Source of the DNA: Aliirhizobium smilacinae
GTDB taxonomy: Bacteria; Pseudomonadota; Alphaproteobacteria; Rhizobiales; Rhizobiaceae
Assembly (NCBI RefSeq): GCF_006335145.1
Contig: NZ_VDMN01000002.1
Span: 62,001 to 126,000, forward strand
Direction: 5' to 3'
DNA length: 64,000 nt
In this document: one piece after another, positions 33,463-42,247 of the stretch
Layout of the letters: every line of letters starts with the position of its first letter
How positions within the stretch are numbered: the stretch's first letter is position 1
Translations under genes and position numbers: made by a program
The notes under the pieces: generated by a model
Seen by the model: the letters and a program-made list of their open reading frames with translations, nothing else
Told to the model about the DNA's origin: nothing
The model's database searches: none

Positions 33463-34646
33463 TTCGCTCCAACCGCCGAGGCGGCAAGGAGCGCATCGAT
33501 CTCGGCAGCGCCGTAACCGATTTCGCCGAGAACTTCGCGGGTCTGGGCGCCGAGCCGCTGCGGCACCAGTCGCACTTCGGGCGACTGGCCGTTATAACGG
33601 GCCGGATGCATTACCATCGTCACATCCTTGCCATAGGCGCCCTCGACCGTCTTGAAGGCTCCCATATGTGAGAGCTGCGGATCGGCCTGCAGGTCCTCAT
33701 AATCCTGGACCGGCGCATGCCAGATCTTGCCGGCCTCGAGTAGAGGCAGCCATTCGGCGGTCGTTTTCTCCGTCAGCTTTCCGGCGACAAGCCGGGTAAT
33801 TTCCTCGCGGCGGGCAAAACTGTCCGTGTCGGTAAAATTTTCCAGAGCGGCAATACCGAGCACGCTGGCCAGCGCCTTCGGTGCCGCCATCGAGACGGCG
33901 AGATGACCATCGGCCGTCGCATGGATGCCGTAAGGACCGGGCGAGAACCAGGAGGCTATGCCGGCCGGGCCACGCGAGGTCGGCGATTGCGCTCCGTTCA
34001 GCCATGCCGTCAGCGGCTCGACCTGCAGGTCGATTGCGGCCTGGTAAAGATTGACCTCGACAAGACGCCCTTCGCCGGTCTTCGCCTTGGCGAAAAGCGC
34101 TGCAAGGATAGCCATGGCATAAAGCGAAGCCGCGTGCTGGTCGACGATGACGGCGCCGACCGGTGTCGGTGCGCCTTCGGCAGTGCCGGTCCTGGCGGCA
34201 AGGCCAGACATTGCCTGCAAAAGCAGATCCTGGCCCGGCCGATCACGATAGGGGCCATCGCCGCCGAAACCCGTGGCAACCGCATAGATCAGGCTTGGAT
34301 TGATAGCCTTTAGCTGTTCGTAACCAAGGCCGAGTTTCGCCATCGTGCCGGGCCGGAAATTCTCCATCACGACATCCGCCGTTTCGACCAGTTTCTTGAC
34401 GGCTGCGACACCCTGCGGGTTCTTCAGGTCGACCGCGATGCTGCGCTTATTGCGGCCGGTCGCAAGATGATTGACGCTGTCACTCTCGACGAAACGATTG
34501 GCGACAGCCCAGTTACGCTGGAAGGCCCCTTCGATCGGTTCGACCGCGATAACATCCGCGCCAAGATCAGCCAAAGTCTGTGCGGCAAGCGGGCCGGCCA
34601 GAAAGTGATTGAAGCTGAGGATCTTAACGCCGCTCAAAAGGCCCAT
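33459..34646 (-). CDS. CaiB/BaiF family type III CoA-transferase
   Basis: The 395-residue paralogue of the next gene has the same landmarks: GRNKRSIAVDLK, DVVMENFRPGTMAKLGLGYE, and catalytic Asp in PGQDLLLQAMSG. It is the first gene of the minus-strand region and lies opposite a LysR gene. The family includes formyl-, carnitine-, succinyl- and mesaconyl-CoA transferases; the acceptor acid is not predictable. Confidence 0.93.
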   Translation of the reverse strand: MGLLSGVKILSFNHFLAGPLAAQTLADLGADVIAVEPIEGAFQRNWAVANRFVESDSVNHLATGRNKRSIAVDLKNPQGVAAVKKLVETADVVMENFRPGTMAKLGLGYEQLKAINPSLIYAVATGFGGDGPYRDRPGQDLLLQAMSGLAARTGTAEGAPTPVGAVIVDQHAASLYAMAILAALFAKAKTGEGRLVEVNLYQAAIDLQVEPLTAWLNGAQSPTSRGPAGIASWFSPGPYGIHATADGHLAVSMAAPKALASVLGIAALENFTDTDSFARREEITRLVAGKLTEKTTAEWLPLLEAGKIWHAPVQDYEDLQADPQLSHMGAFKTVEGAYGKDVTMVMHPARYNGQSPEVRLVPQRLGAQTREVLGEIGYGAAEIDALLAASAVGAK

Positions 34647-34724
34647 TGACGAATGTCACTTTCCGGATCTGGTGATTTTTTACTCAAGGGCGAATGTTGC
34701 CTTCGAATGAGGCAATGATAGGTC

Positions 34725-34820
34725 TGCGAATTCGCAAATGGCAATATGCCCTTCAATTATTTTAACTGTTGATTTCATATCCTTCTTGAATAGTTTCTAT
34801 TGAAAATCCTAAATTTTCAA
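34725..34820. promoter_or_regulatory. Divergent promoter region with two candidate LysR sites
   Basis: The AT-rich gap between the CoA-transferase gene (start 34646) and LysR (start 34837) contains a perfect 12-base palindrome TGCGAATTCGCA (34725-34736). It also contains a 7-7-7 inverted repeat, TTGAAAA (34800-34806) and TTTTCAA (34814-34820). The seven-base spacer is that expected of LysR operators (T-N11-A). The second site would overlap the regulator's own start region, consistent with autoregulation. Confidence 0.55.
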
Positions 34821-34836
34821 AGGGTGGGCAGCGGGC

Positions 34837-35727
34837 ATGAATCTACGACAGTTGGAAATTCTGGCAGCGGTGATCAGGACCCATTCAACGATTGCGGCAG
34901 CACAGGATCTGGGAATGTCGCAGCCTGCTGTGTCCAATTCGATCAAGAGCGCGGAGGCCTCGTTGGGGTTTCTCCTATTCGAGAGAGTGAACAACCGCCT
35001 CATTCCAACGCCGGAAGCGCAGGTTCTTCTCGGTGAAGCGGAACCGCTGTTCCTGATGCGTGATACGGTCATGCAGACGGCTGCCTATCTGAAGGCTGGA
35101 CGCAAGGGACGGATCCGGGTGGCTGCAACAGCGGAGCTTTCGGAATCGCTGATGCCGCAAGTAATTTCCCGCTTCCTGACGAACCATCTGGGTGTCGAAG
35201 TCGCGCTGGAAACGCACCGGCTGGATACTGTACTGAACTATGTGGAGACTGGCGTCTCTGATATTGGCTTTGCCATGGAGCCTTATCCTCGACCGTCGCT
35301 TGAACAAACACCGCTCGCCGCGCTCGATATGGTTTGCGCATTCTCCCCGGACAGCGAATTAGGTAAACTGCAGTTCGTCACCCCCGTGGATCTCGACGGC
35401 ATGCCGGTGATAAAGGCCGGCTCGGGCAGCCGTATCAATAAACTGATCGAGGAAGCGTTTCAAAAGAGCCGAGTAGTCTTTAATCCAACCGTTGACGTCC
35501 GCTTCATGAACGTGGCCGGCTATTGTGTCGAGCAGGGTGTTGGGGTGGCCATCATCGACGAGTTGACAGCGTCCTGCCGACAGCACGGCACAATGCGGGT
35601 ACTACCCTTCAGGCCACGCGTACAGATTAGTCTTGCAGCGGTAAGCGCAGCATCGCGTCCACAGCAGCGTCTCGTTAAATCCTTGGTGAAATACGCTCGC
35701 GACGAAGTTGCCAAGAGGCTTCGATAA
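34837..35727 (+). CDS. LysR-family transcriptional regulator
   Basis: The complete 296-residue protein has an N-terminal helix-turn-helix (TIAAAQDLGMSQPAVSNSIKSAE) and an effector domain (AGSGSRINKLIEEAF, GYCVEQGVGVAIIDELTA). It is divergent from the CoA-transferase operon and is its likely activator. The effector is probably a pathway substrate or CoA-free acid. The ATG has only a weak GGG-rich ribosome site. Confidence 0.93.
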   Translation: MNLRQLEILAAVIRTHSTIAAAQDLGMSQPAVSNSIKSAEASLGFLLFERVNNRLIPTPEAQVLLGEAEPLFLMRDTVMQTAAYLKAGRKGRIRVAATAELSESLMPQVISRFLTNHLGVEVALETHRLDTVLNYVETGVSDIGFAMEPYPRPSLEQTPLAALDMVCAFSPDSELGKLQFVTPVDLDGMPVIKAGSGSRINKLIEEAFQKSRVVFNPTVDVRFMNVAGYCVEQGVGVAIIDELTASCRQHGTMRVLPFRPRVQISLAAVSAASRPQQRLVKSLVKYARDEVAKRLR

Positions 35728-35829
35728 ACCGGAATGCCAGCTTCCTCAGGTCCTGAAGGCACTTGAACTGTCGGCCCCTCCAGAACTTGATTCTGATGAC
35801 GACAGGGGAATTGCCTCAGGATCAAACAT

Positions 35830-36333
35830 CTAAGGATGTCCACTCTTGAAGACGCTGACCAGCTCCTGCAGGATAGTGCGCTCGGCGTCTGACAGGGATC
35901 GGTCGGCGGAGAAGATGATCGAAAGAGCACCGGGCACCTCGTCGCGACTGATCGGAACGGTCACTAGCAACCCGGCATCGACATCCTTGCTCACCGACGA
36001 AGCCGGCAATATGGTACTGAGCGGGGCATTGCGCACCATTGCGATTGCCAGCGTGAGCGATCCGACCTCAATGATCGGCGCCAGAAAAATGGCCCTGGCT
36101 CTCGCCGCCAGAGCAAAGTTCTGATGGATGCTCAGCTGGCCGACACCAAGCACCAAAGGCAGGCTGCAGGCCTGCTCGATGCTCATTTCCGTCAGGTTGG
36201 GCAGCCGCAGCCGCGGATTGGCGACCACAGACAAAGGCTCGCTCGGCCCAAGCGGGATGCGGGCGACCTGCGACTGGGCGGCGCCGACGCCGGCAAGGTT
36301 AAGCTCGCCTTTCCTGATCTTGTCGTGCAGCAT
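35830..36333 (-). pseudogene. LysR effector-domain remnant lacking the DNA-binding region
   Basis: About 167 codons read as the C-terminal half of a LysR protein: LHDKIRKGELNLAGVG, PLSVVANPRLRLP, QACSLPLVLGVGQ, and VRNAPLSTILPASSV ending in VFKSGHP. No helix-turn-helix or dimerisation helix precedes it; the homology-like sequence begins abruptly near 36333. The open frame to 36417 upstream is not LysR-like. It faces, head to head, another N-terminally truncated gene, so both probably lost their starts in one deletion. Confidence 0.75.
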
Positions 36334-36370
36334 CGTATTCGAGCTTTCACTGCTCGCGGTCAACGAACTG

Positions 36371-36607
36371 GTTGCAGGAACCGTCGCCGGACAGCCGATC
36401 CAGATGGACGAGATCAAGGGTATTCAGTTCAGTGGCAAGGCGCTGTTGCTGGAAGGACAGGCCGAAGACGAGGCGCTATCCGTCTATCGGAAACGTTTCC
36501 CTTTCGCGCAGGCTTTCAGCTCGCCAGTCTGGGCGGTTGAAATCGATTACGTCAAGCTGACCGACAATTCGCATGGTTTCGGCCATAAGCTCTCCTGGAG
36601 CGCTTGA
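36371..36607 (+). pseudogene. C-terminal remnant of a YhbP/UPF0306-type PNPOx-fold protein
   Basis: This 78-residue stretch from VAGTVAGQPI through IKGIQFSGKALLLEG, VYRKRFPFAQAF and SSPVWAVEIDYVKLTDN to FGHKLSW matches the second half of E. coli YhbP almost motif by motif. The first about 65 residues of the family are missing. Upstream codons in the same frame belong to the antisense of the LysR remnant. It is therefore a broken gene. Confidence 0.75.
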
Positions 36608-36898
36608 GATTGCGATCGGCTGGCCTGTGGCGCTTCAGCTTCTCGGCAATGGCATTCAAAATCCTCGGCATGCTCCGTAACATCGAGAGCCGAAATGTCG
36701 ATAGCGATCGTCAATACGCAGTTGGCCATGAAAACTCGCGACATGCCCCATGACAACGTCCCAAGCAATTTATCCGAAGAGTATTCCCGCAGGTGGGGAA
36801 ATGCCGCTTTGGGAAATTTGAGACTTCATTTAGGCTACGAACGTTGCTTGCCCCAAAGTGACAAGCCCCGCCACTCTCAACGGCTCCGACACATCCAT
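36608..36898. other. Intergenic remnant region, no recognisable gene
   Basis: These 291 bases between the YhbP-like remnant and the SDR gene hold no convincing frame on either strand. They lie next to two broken genes and may be decayed coding DNA. Confidence 0.4.
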
Positions 36899-37663
36899 TC
36901 AGTAACCGCCCGTCAGGAAAATACTCTCACCGGTCATGAAGCTGCAGGCCTGGGATGAGAGCAAGATCGCCGCGCCGACCATTTCTTCTGGCTGGCCGGC
37001 TCGTCCCATCCAATTCAGCGTGCGGGCATATTCTGCCCAACCCTCTGGATCTTCGTCACGTCTGTGGGCATTTCGATCGGTATCGATCAAGCCGGGGGCA
37101 AGTGTATTGAGCAGGACATTGTCCTTTGCATAATCACGCGCCTGGCTCTGGATGAGATTGTGTTGCGCTGCCTTCGTTGCGGCATAGGCGGTGACTATAC
37201 CTTTCGGGCGAAGCTGGTTGATCGAGCCGATGGAGACCACCCTGCCCCATTTGCGCGCGGCCATGTGCGGCAGGACTGTCTGCAGCATATCGACGGTCGA
37301 ACCGAAGTTGACGGCCACCTGAAAAGCGAAATCTTCGGGCATCAGATCCGCAAGGGTGGCGTTGATCTGGGCGCTGGCGTTGATGACCAGGATATCCACC
37401 GGGCCTATGGCTTCGGCCTGCTCAATCAGATTGCGGCCGGCATGGGGTGCGGACAGGTCGCAAGCTAGTTCCTGTGCCGTGCCGCCGTTTTTGACAATCC
37501 GCTCTTGCACGGCCGCGGCGGCATCGGTTTTGGTGCCATGCAGAATGACATGTGCTCCTGCTCCCGCCAGCCCCTCAGCGATAGCCGCGCCAATACCGCG
37601 GCTGGAACCGGTGACGAGCGCCCTGCGCCCCTTCAAACCAAAGATGGCTTCAAGATTCATCAT
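36899..37663 (-). CDS. Short-chain dehydrogenase/reductase (SDR)
   Basis: The 254-residue SDR has cofactor motif TGSSRGIG, NAS at the usual NAG position, catalytic Ser in SIGSIN and YAATK (Tyr-x-x-x-Lys). It oxidises or reduces a sugar acid or polyol. ATG 37663 shares a base with the TAA of the upstream IclR-SMP-30 gene. It is the last gene of the sugar-acid operon. Confidence 0.92.
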   Translation of the reverse strand: MMNLEAIFGLKGRRALVTGSSRGIGAAIAEGLAGAGAHVILHGTKTDAAAAVQERIVKNGGTAQELACDLSAPHAGRNLIEQAEAIGPVDILVINASAQINATLADLMPEDFAFQVAVNFGSTVDMLQTVLPHMAARKWGRVVSIGSINQLRPKGIVTAYAATKAAQHNLIQSQARDYAKDNVLLNTLAPGLIDTDRNAHRRDEDPEGWAEYARTLNWMGRAGQPEEMVGAAILLSSQACSFMTGESIFLTGGY

Positions 37664-39345
37664 TATCCCCCAAACGATGAGATGCGCGCACCGGCAACAC
37701 CCGGGCGGCAGGAAAACAGGCCACCGGACAATGGCGCATCGGCCAAAGTCGAGGCTGGCAGGCGTGTGCGCGCGCTGGTGATGAAAAGCGTGGAAAGGTC
37801 CGGTCCACCGAAGGCAATGCTCGAAGGCCGCGGCACCGGCATTTCGATTACTTGATCGAGCTTGCCGTCGGGGAGGTAGCGACGCACGCACCAGCCATCC
37901 CAGATCGCGCACCAGACACCGCCTTGCGCATCGACGGCAAGACCATCAGGCCGCCCGTCAGAGACCGGGATACGGGCAAATTCCCGGCGAGCAGAAAGCG
38001 CGCCGGTCATTGCATCGCAATCATAGGCATGGATCAGGCCGGGCACCGTGTCGACGAAATAGAAGGTACCGCCATCCGGGCTCCAGCCGAGGCCATTCGA
38101 GACGATGATGCCTTCTTCCTTGCGTTCAAACGCACCGGTCTTATCGATGCGATAAAGCGCACCCGTCGGCTTGGACGCATCGATGCGCATCGATCCGACC
38201 CAGATTGCACCATCCGGCCCGCATTTGGCGTCGTTGAGACGGTTGTCTGCGATTCCAGCCTCTGGACTAACGAATGGGGTCAAACGGCCGGAGGCAAAAT
38301 CCAACCATTCGACGCCGTCCTGCGATGCGACCAGAAGACGGTCTTCAGTCACCGGAATGACGGCGCTGACAAGCTTGCCCGTTTCGCACGTTTCGTTACG
38401 ACCGGTTGCGGGGGAAAAGCGATGAACTGCCGGGTGGAGGATATCAACCCAATAAAGAGCATTTTCCGCCTCATGCCATACAGGGCTTTCGCCCAGCTGC
38501 GCCCCCCAGGGTAGAATGCAACTCAGTTCCGCCATCGGCTTTCCGGTTGCTGAGCGCGGTCGGGGGCGAGAGCTGATGGCAACGGCGCCCGCAGCACCGG
38601 TAATGCGCCGGGCGGCGGCAATCAGTTCACGCCCCACCGGGTGGATATTGGATGCTTCAAGGCGTGATGAGGGGCCAAGCGCCACCAGCACGCCGATCGG
38701 CGTGTTGTCGCGTCCCATCACCGGGGCTGCGACCGAATTGACGCTTAGCAGATGCTCTTCATAGGAGATCGAATAACCACGTGCCCGCGTCAGTGTCAGA
38801 TCGGTCTGCAATGCCTCGAGAGAGGTTATGGTCTGCGGCGTCTGGCGATCAAGCGTCAGACGATCCATAAGCGACCGCCCCACCGCCGGATCCTGGAACG
38901 CGAGAAGCGCCTTTCCCGGGGCGGTACAGTGCAGCGGTACGCGGCGACCGACCTCGACCCTCACGGAAAGACCATTGGGCGATCGTTCGGCCAGATATTG
39001 CGTCATGACACCATCGAGGCGGCACAGGGCAACTGTCTCGCCGAGTTCGGCCGCCAGTCGCTCCAGTTCCGGTGTGGCTGCCGAGACGAGATCAAAGCTC
39101 TCCCAGACCTTATGAGACATCTCGAGAAAACGCTGACCCAGAACATAGGTGCCGCGTGCTTCATCTTGCCGGACAAGACCATAGGCGATCAGCGTCCGCA
39201 GGATGCGGGCGAAGGTTGGTTTCGGCAAGCCGGAGGCTCGCAGCAGTTCTGCGAACCGCAGCGGTTCGGGCGCGTCTGCGACCATGTCGAGGAGGGTTAG
39301 GCCCTTGGCGAGTGCCGCCGTGCCGCCCGGTGTCTCTGGCTTCAT
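37663..39345 (-). CDS. IclR-type regulator fused to an SMP-30/gluconolactonase domain
   Basis: One uninterrupted 560-residue frame joins two normally separate proteins. Residues about 1-255 are a full IclR regulator: winged helix with LRFAELLRASGLPKPTFARI, then the effector domain with LHCTAPGKALLA. After a Pro/Arg-rich linker, residues 271-560 are a complete SMP-30 lactonase with metal ligands Glu286 (LGESPVWH), Asn371, Asn417 (NGLGWSPDG) and Asp467 (RPDGLAVDA). ATG 39345 has AGAGGG upstream and overlaps the epimerase stop. An internal ATG at 38535, preceded by GGAAAG, could also yield free lactonase. It probably senses and hydrolyses a sugar-acid lactone of this operon. Confidence 0.88.
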   Translation of the reverse strand: MKPETPGGTAALAKGLTLLDMVADAPEPLRFAELLRASGLPKPTFARILRTLIAYGLVRQDEARGTYVLGQRFLEMSHKVWESFDLVSAATPELERLAAELGETVALCRLDGVMTQYLAERSPNGLSVRVEVGRRVPLHCTAPGKALLAFQDPAVGRSLMDRLTLDRQTPQTITSLEALQTDLTLTRARGYSISYEEHLLSVNSVAAPVMGRDNTPIGVLVALGPSSRLEASNIHPVGRELIAAARRITGAAGAVAISSRPRPRSATGKPMAELSCILPWGAQLGESPVWHEAENALYWVDILHPAVHRFSPATGRNETCETGKLVSAVIPVTEDRLLVASQDGVEWLDFASGRLTPFVSPEAGIADNRLNDAKCGPDGAIWVGSMRIDASKPTGALYRIDKTGAFERKEEGIIVSNGLGWSPDGGTFYFVDTVPGLIHAYDCDAMTGALSARREFARIPVSDGRPDGLAVDAQGGVWCAIWDGWCVRRYLPDGKLDQVIEMPVPRPSSIAFGGPDLSTLFITSARTRLPASTLADAPLSGGLFSCRPGVAGARISSFGG

Positions 39346-40325
39346 TGCGCCCTCTTTCCGGCCATGCGCCGCCGCCTTGCGGCGTCCGCCTCGTCCAGCA
39401 TCCGGTCCATCGTCCATTCCACTTCAAACCCCAAGGCGTTTCTGATCCGCGCGTTCGACGTGTGGTAATAAACGCCGGCGCCGGGAAAATCGACTGGGAC
39501 AATGGGCAGACCGGTCAGTGCCGCGATGCGTGGCAGCAGTTCGGCAAAATCGATTGGTTCATCCGCTCCGAGGTTGAAGATGCTGCCTGCCGCATTGGGG
39601 TGATCTAGAGCGAGAAGAATGCCCGCCACCATGTCACGGGTTTCCGTGATGTGCATGCGAAACGGTCGGCCGTTCTCGTTGCGTGCCAGCACATGAGCCG
39701 GCGTGCCGATATCCTTCGACCGGAGGAGCTCGGCAATGGCTGTATTTCCGAAACCTTCCTGTTGCCGGATGCGTGGCCGCAGGAAAAAGCGCGGGCCTGA
39801 AAAGAAACTGTCTTCGTCCAGCAATTCCGAAGCGTCCTGTGTATGCGAAAAGCGCAGGATCACCGTTTCCATCGCTCCGGCTCGCTGCTGAAAACGCACC
39901 AGCTCCTCGCCAAGCAGCTTGGTCAGCCCGTAAGGTGAGTTTGGCTTGAGAGGGTGATCCTCCGTTACCGGCAGGAATTCCGGGCGATTTTCCGGATACA
40001 CTTCACCCGATGAGGCAAACACGAACCGCCGCACGCCTGCGGCAGAGGCTGCCTCCAGAAGGCGACGCGTGCCCTCGACATTGACCGCAAACATGCGGTC
40101 ACGATCCGCCGGTGCCCAGGACATGAAGGCCCCGAGATGCAGAACGCTCACAACGCCTTCGACTGCCTGGGCCAGCTTGGCTGCGTCTTCGAGCGATCCG
40201 ACGATGTCATCCCCATCTGTCCCCGACGAGCGAAGATCGAAGCCGCGCACAGCCCGGCCTTTTGCTCGCAACGCTGCGACGACGGCGCGGCCGACGCGCC
40301 CTGCCGATCCGGTAACGAGAATCAT
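39342..40325 (-). CDS. NAD-dependent epimerase/dehydratase family protein
   Basis: The 327-residue extended-SDR protein has an N-terminal GSAGRVG nucleotide motif, VFASSGEVY with the catalytic Ser region, and the Tyr-x-x-x-Lys motif in SPYGLTKLLGEEL. It could be a sugar epimerase or a uronate/aldose dehydrogenase; it is longer than typical uronate dehydrogenases (about 265). It overlaps both neighbours by four bases (ABC ATPase stop and IclR-SMP-30 start), so it is co-translated within the sugar-acid operon. Confidence 0.9.
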   Translation of the reverse strand: MILVTGSAGRVGRAVVAALRAKGRAVRGFDLRSSGTDGDDIVGSLEDAAKLAQAVEGVVSVLHLGAFMSWAPADRDRMFAVNVEGTRRLLEAASAAGVRRFVFASSGEVYPENRPEFLPVTEDHPLKPNSPYGLTKLLGEELVRFQQRAGAMETVILRFSHTQDASELLDEDSFFSGPRFFLRPRIRQQEGFGNTAIAELLRSKDIGTPAHVLARNENGRPFRMHITETRDMVAGILLALDHPNAAGSIFNLGADEPIDFAELLPRIAALTGLPIVPVDFPGAGVYYHTSNARIRNALGFEVEWTMDRMLDEADAARRRRMAGKRAQ

Positions 40326-41404
40326 AGCCGTTCACCCGTCTTGGCGTCGAAGAGATAAAGCTGACCCGGGTCGAAACCGAGCCTGAGTTCCTGATCCCGT
40401 GGCAGATTGCCGCTATGCGAGACGCGCGCGATCAGTCCCTTCGACTTGCCCTCTTCGCCATCTGCAATTCGAGCCTCTTCGGCACCGAAATAGACGTATT
40501 TTTCCGAGCCGAGACTTTCCACCAGTGTCGGGCGAACGCCGAAGGTAACACTCCCTTCCCCGAGCGTCAGATGCTCGGGCCTCAGGCCGACCACGACCGG
40601 CCCCTGATGAGATGTGGCGCGTGGTAAAGTCAGCTGTTGCCCGAAAGCCGTCAGCCTGCCGTCACGCAGGTCCGCATTGAGAAAATTCATGCCCGGCGAA
40701 CCTATGAAACCGGCGACGAAGAGGTTGGCAGGGTTGTTGAACAGCTCGTCAGGTGCAGCAATCTGCTGGATGATGCCGCCCTGCATGATAACGACGCGAT
40801 CCGCCATCGTCATCGCCTCGACCTGGTCATGCGTCACGTAGACTGTGGTCACGCCGATGCGCTTGTGCAGGGCACCGATTTCGGCACGCATATGGACACG
40901 CAGCTTGGCGTCGAGATTGGACAGCGGTTCGTCCATCAGAAACGCTTGCGGCTGGCGCACGATCGCACGGCCGAGCGCAACACGCTGGCGCTGTCCGCCG
41001 GACAGGTCCTTCGGCTTGCGGTCCAGATAGGGCGTCACTTCGAGAATGCGGGCTGCATCGTCGACACGCCGGTCGATCTCGGTCTTGTCGGTGCCGCGCA
41101 TCTTCAGGCCAAAGCCGATATTCTGGCGCACGGTCAGGTGCGGGTAAAGCGCGTAGTTCTGGAACACCATGGCGATGTCACGATCGCCGGGTGCAAGATC
41201 CGTCACCTCGCGATCGCCGATGATGATCTGGCCTTCGCTTGCGGGCTCAAGGCCGGCGAGAATCTTCAGCATTGTCGACTTGCCGCAACCCGATGGCCCG
41301 ACCAATACCACGAACTCGCCATTTTCGATTTCGAGCGAGAAGGGCCTGAGCACATTGAGAGCCCCATAGGACTTGCTGACATTGCGAATGGAAATATTGG
41401 CCAT
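40322..41404 (-). CDS. Carbohydrate ABC transporter ATP-binding protein (MalK/UgpC type)
   Basis: The 360-residue ATPase has GPSGCGKST, LSGGQRQRVALGRA and FLMDEPLSNLDAKLR, plus the C-terminal TOBE/MalK regulatory domain (VVGLRPEHL). It energises the MalF/MalG-type permeases encoded immediately upstream. The stop overlaps the epimerase start by four bases. Confidence 0.95.
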   Translation of the reverse strand: MANISIRNVSKSYGALNVLRPFSLEIENGEFVVLVGPSGCGKSTMLKILAGLEPASEGQIIIGDREVTDLAPGDRDIAMVFQNYALYPHLTVRQNIGFGLKMRGTDKTEIDRRVDDAARILEVTPYLDRKPKDLSGGQRQRVALGRAIVRQPQAFLMDEPLSNLDAKLRVHMRAEIGALHKRIGVTTVYVTHDQVEAMTMADRVVIMQGGIIQQIAAPDELFNNPANLFVAGFIGSPGMNFLNADLRDGRLTAFGQQLTLPRATSHQGPVVVGLRPEHLTLGEGSVTFGVRPTLVESLGSEKYVYFGAEEARIADGEEGKSKGLIARVSHSGNLPRDQELRLGFDPGQLYLFDAKTGERL

Positions 41405-41406
41405 GC

Positions 41407-42237
41407 TTATTTCTCCGCGCCAGCGGTTAGGCCGCCGACCAAATAACGTTCAAGGAAAAGGTAGATTGCGATGATCGGCAGGGCGATGAACACCGAGGCG
41501 GCGGAAATGTCGTTCCAGTAGGTGACATATTCGCCCTGCATCGTGGTGATGCCGAGATTGGCCGTCCAGTTGTCGGGCGAATTGACCAGAAAGGTCCGCG
41601 CATAGGCATAGTCGGACCAGCTGAGCACGAAGGCGTAAAGTGCGGTCGCAGCCAGACCGGGTGTAGCGATCGGTAGAACCACGCGCACCATGGCGCCAAC
41701 CGGTGAGCAGCCATCTACCATGGCGGCCTGTTCGAGTTCTTTCGGGATCGTGTCGAAATATCCCTTCAGCATCCAGGTTGCGAACGGGATGATCATCGTT
41801 GAATGCGCAAGCACGAGCGTCCACAGGCTGCCGATCAGGCCGAAGCTGGAAAAGATCGAAAACAGAGGAATAACCAGCAGCGTCGCCGGCAGCATCTTGG
41901 CTGTCAGGACGAACATCCCCATCGTGGCGCCCCCCCGCATCGAATACCGCGACAGCGCATAACCGGCACTGACCGAAACCAGCATGGACAGTGCCACGGA
42001 GCCGATAGCTGCCAGCATCGAGTTCCACAGCCACAGCAGGATCGGTTTTGCCGCCCAGACACGTGCAAAGATGTCCCATTGCGGATCTGTCGGCCAGAAT
42101 GTCGGCGGCAGGCGGTAAAGTTCGTCGGTGGTGGAAAGCGCGGTGACCAGCAGCCAGTAGACCGGAAACAGGATCATCGCCAGTGTAAAGACCACCGTGG
42201 CATAAAGCGCGAGGCTCTGTACGAATGTGCGTCTCAT
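41407..42237 (-). CDS. Carbohydrate ABC transporter permease (MalG type)
   Basis: The 276-residue protein has six helices and the EAA loop ELEQAAMVDGCSPVGAMVRVVLPIATPGL, characteristic of MalG-type subunits. It pairs with the MalF-type protein encoded ten bases upstream to form the sugar channel. Confidence 0.94.
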   Translation of the reverse strand: MRRTFVQSLALYATVVFTLAMILFPVYWLLVTALSTTDELYRLPPTFWPTDPQWDIFARVWAAKPILLWLWNSMLAAIGSVALSMLVSVSAGYALSRYSMRGGATMGMFVLTAKMLPATLLVIPLFSIFSSFGLIGSLWTLVLAHSTMIIPFATWMLKGYFDTIPKELEQAAMVDGCSPVGAMVRVVLPIATPGLAATALYAFVLSWSDYAYARTFLVNSPDNWTANLGITTMQGEYVTYWNDISAASVFIALPIIAIYLFLERYLVGGLTAGAEK

Positions 42238-42247
42238 CGGAGCCTCC

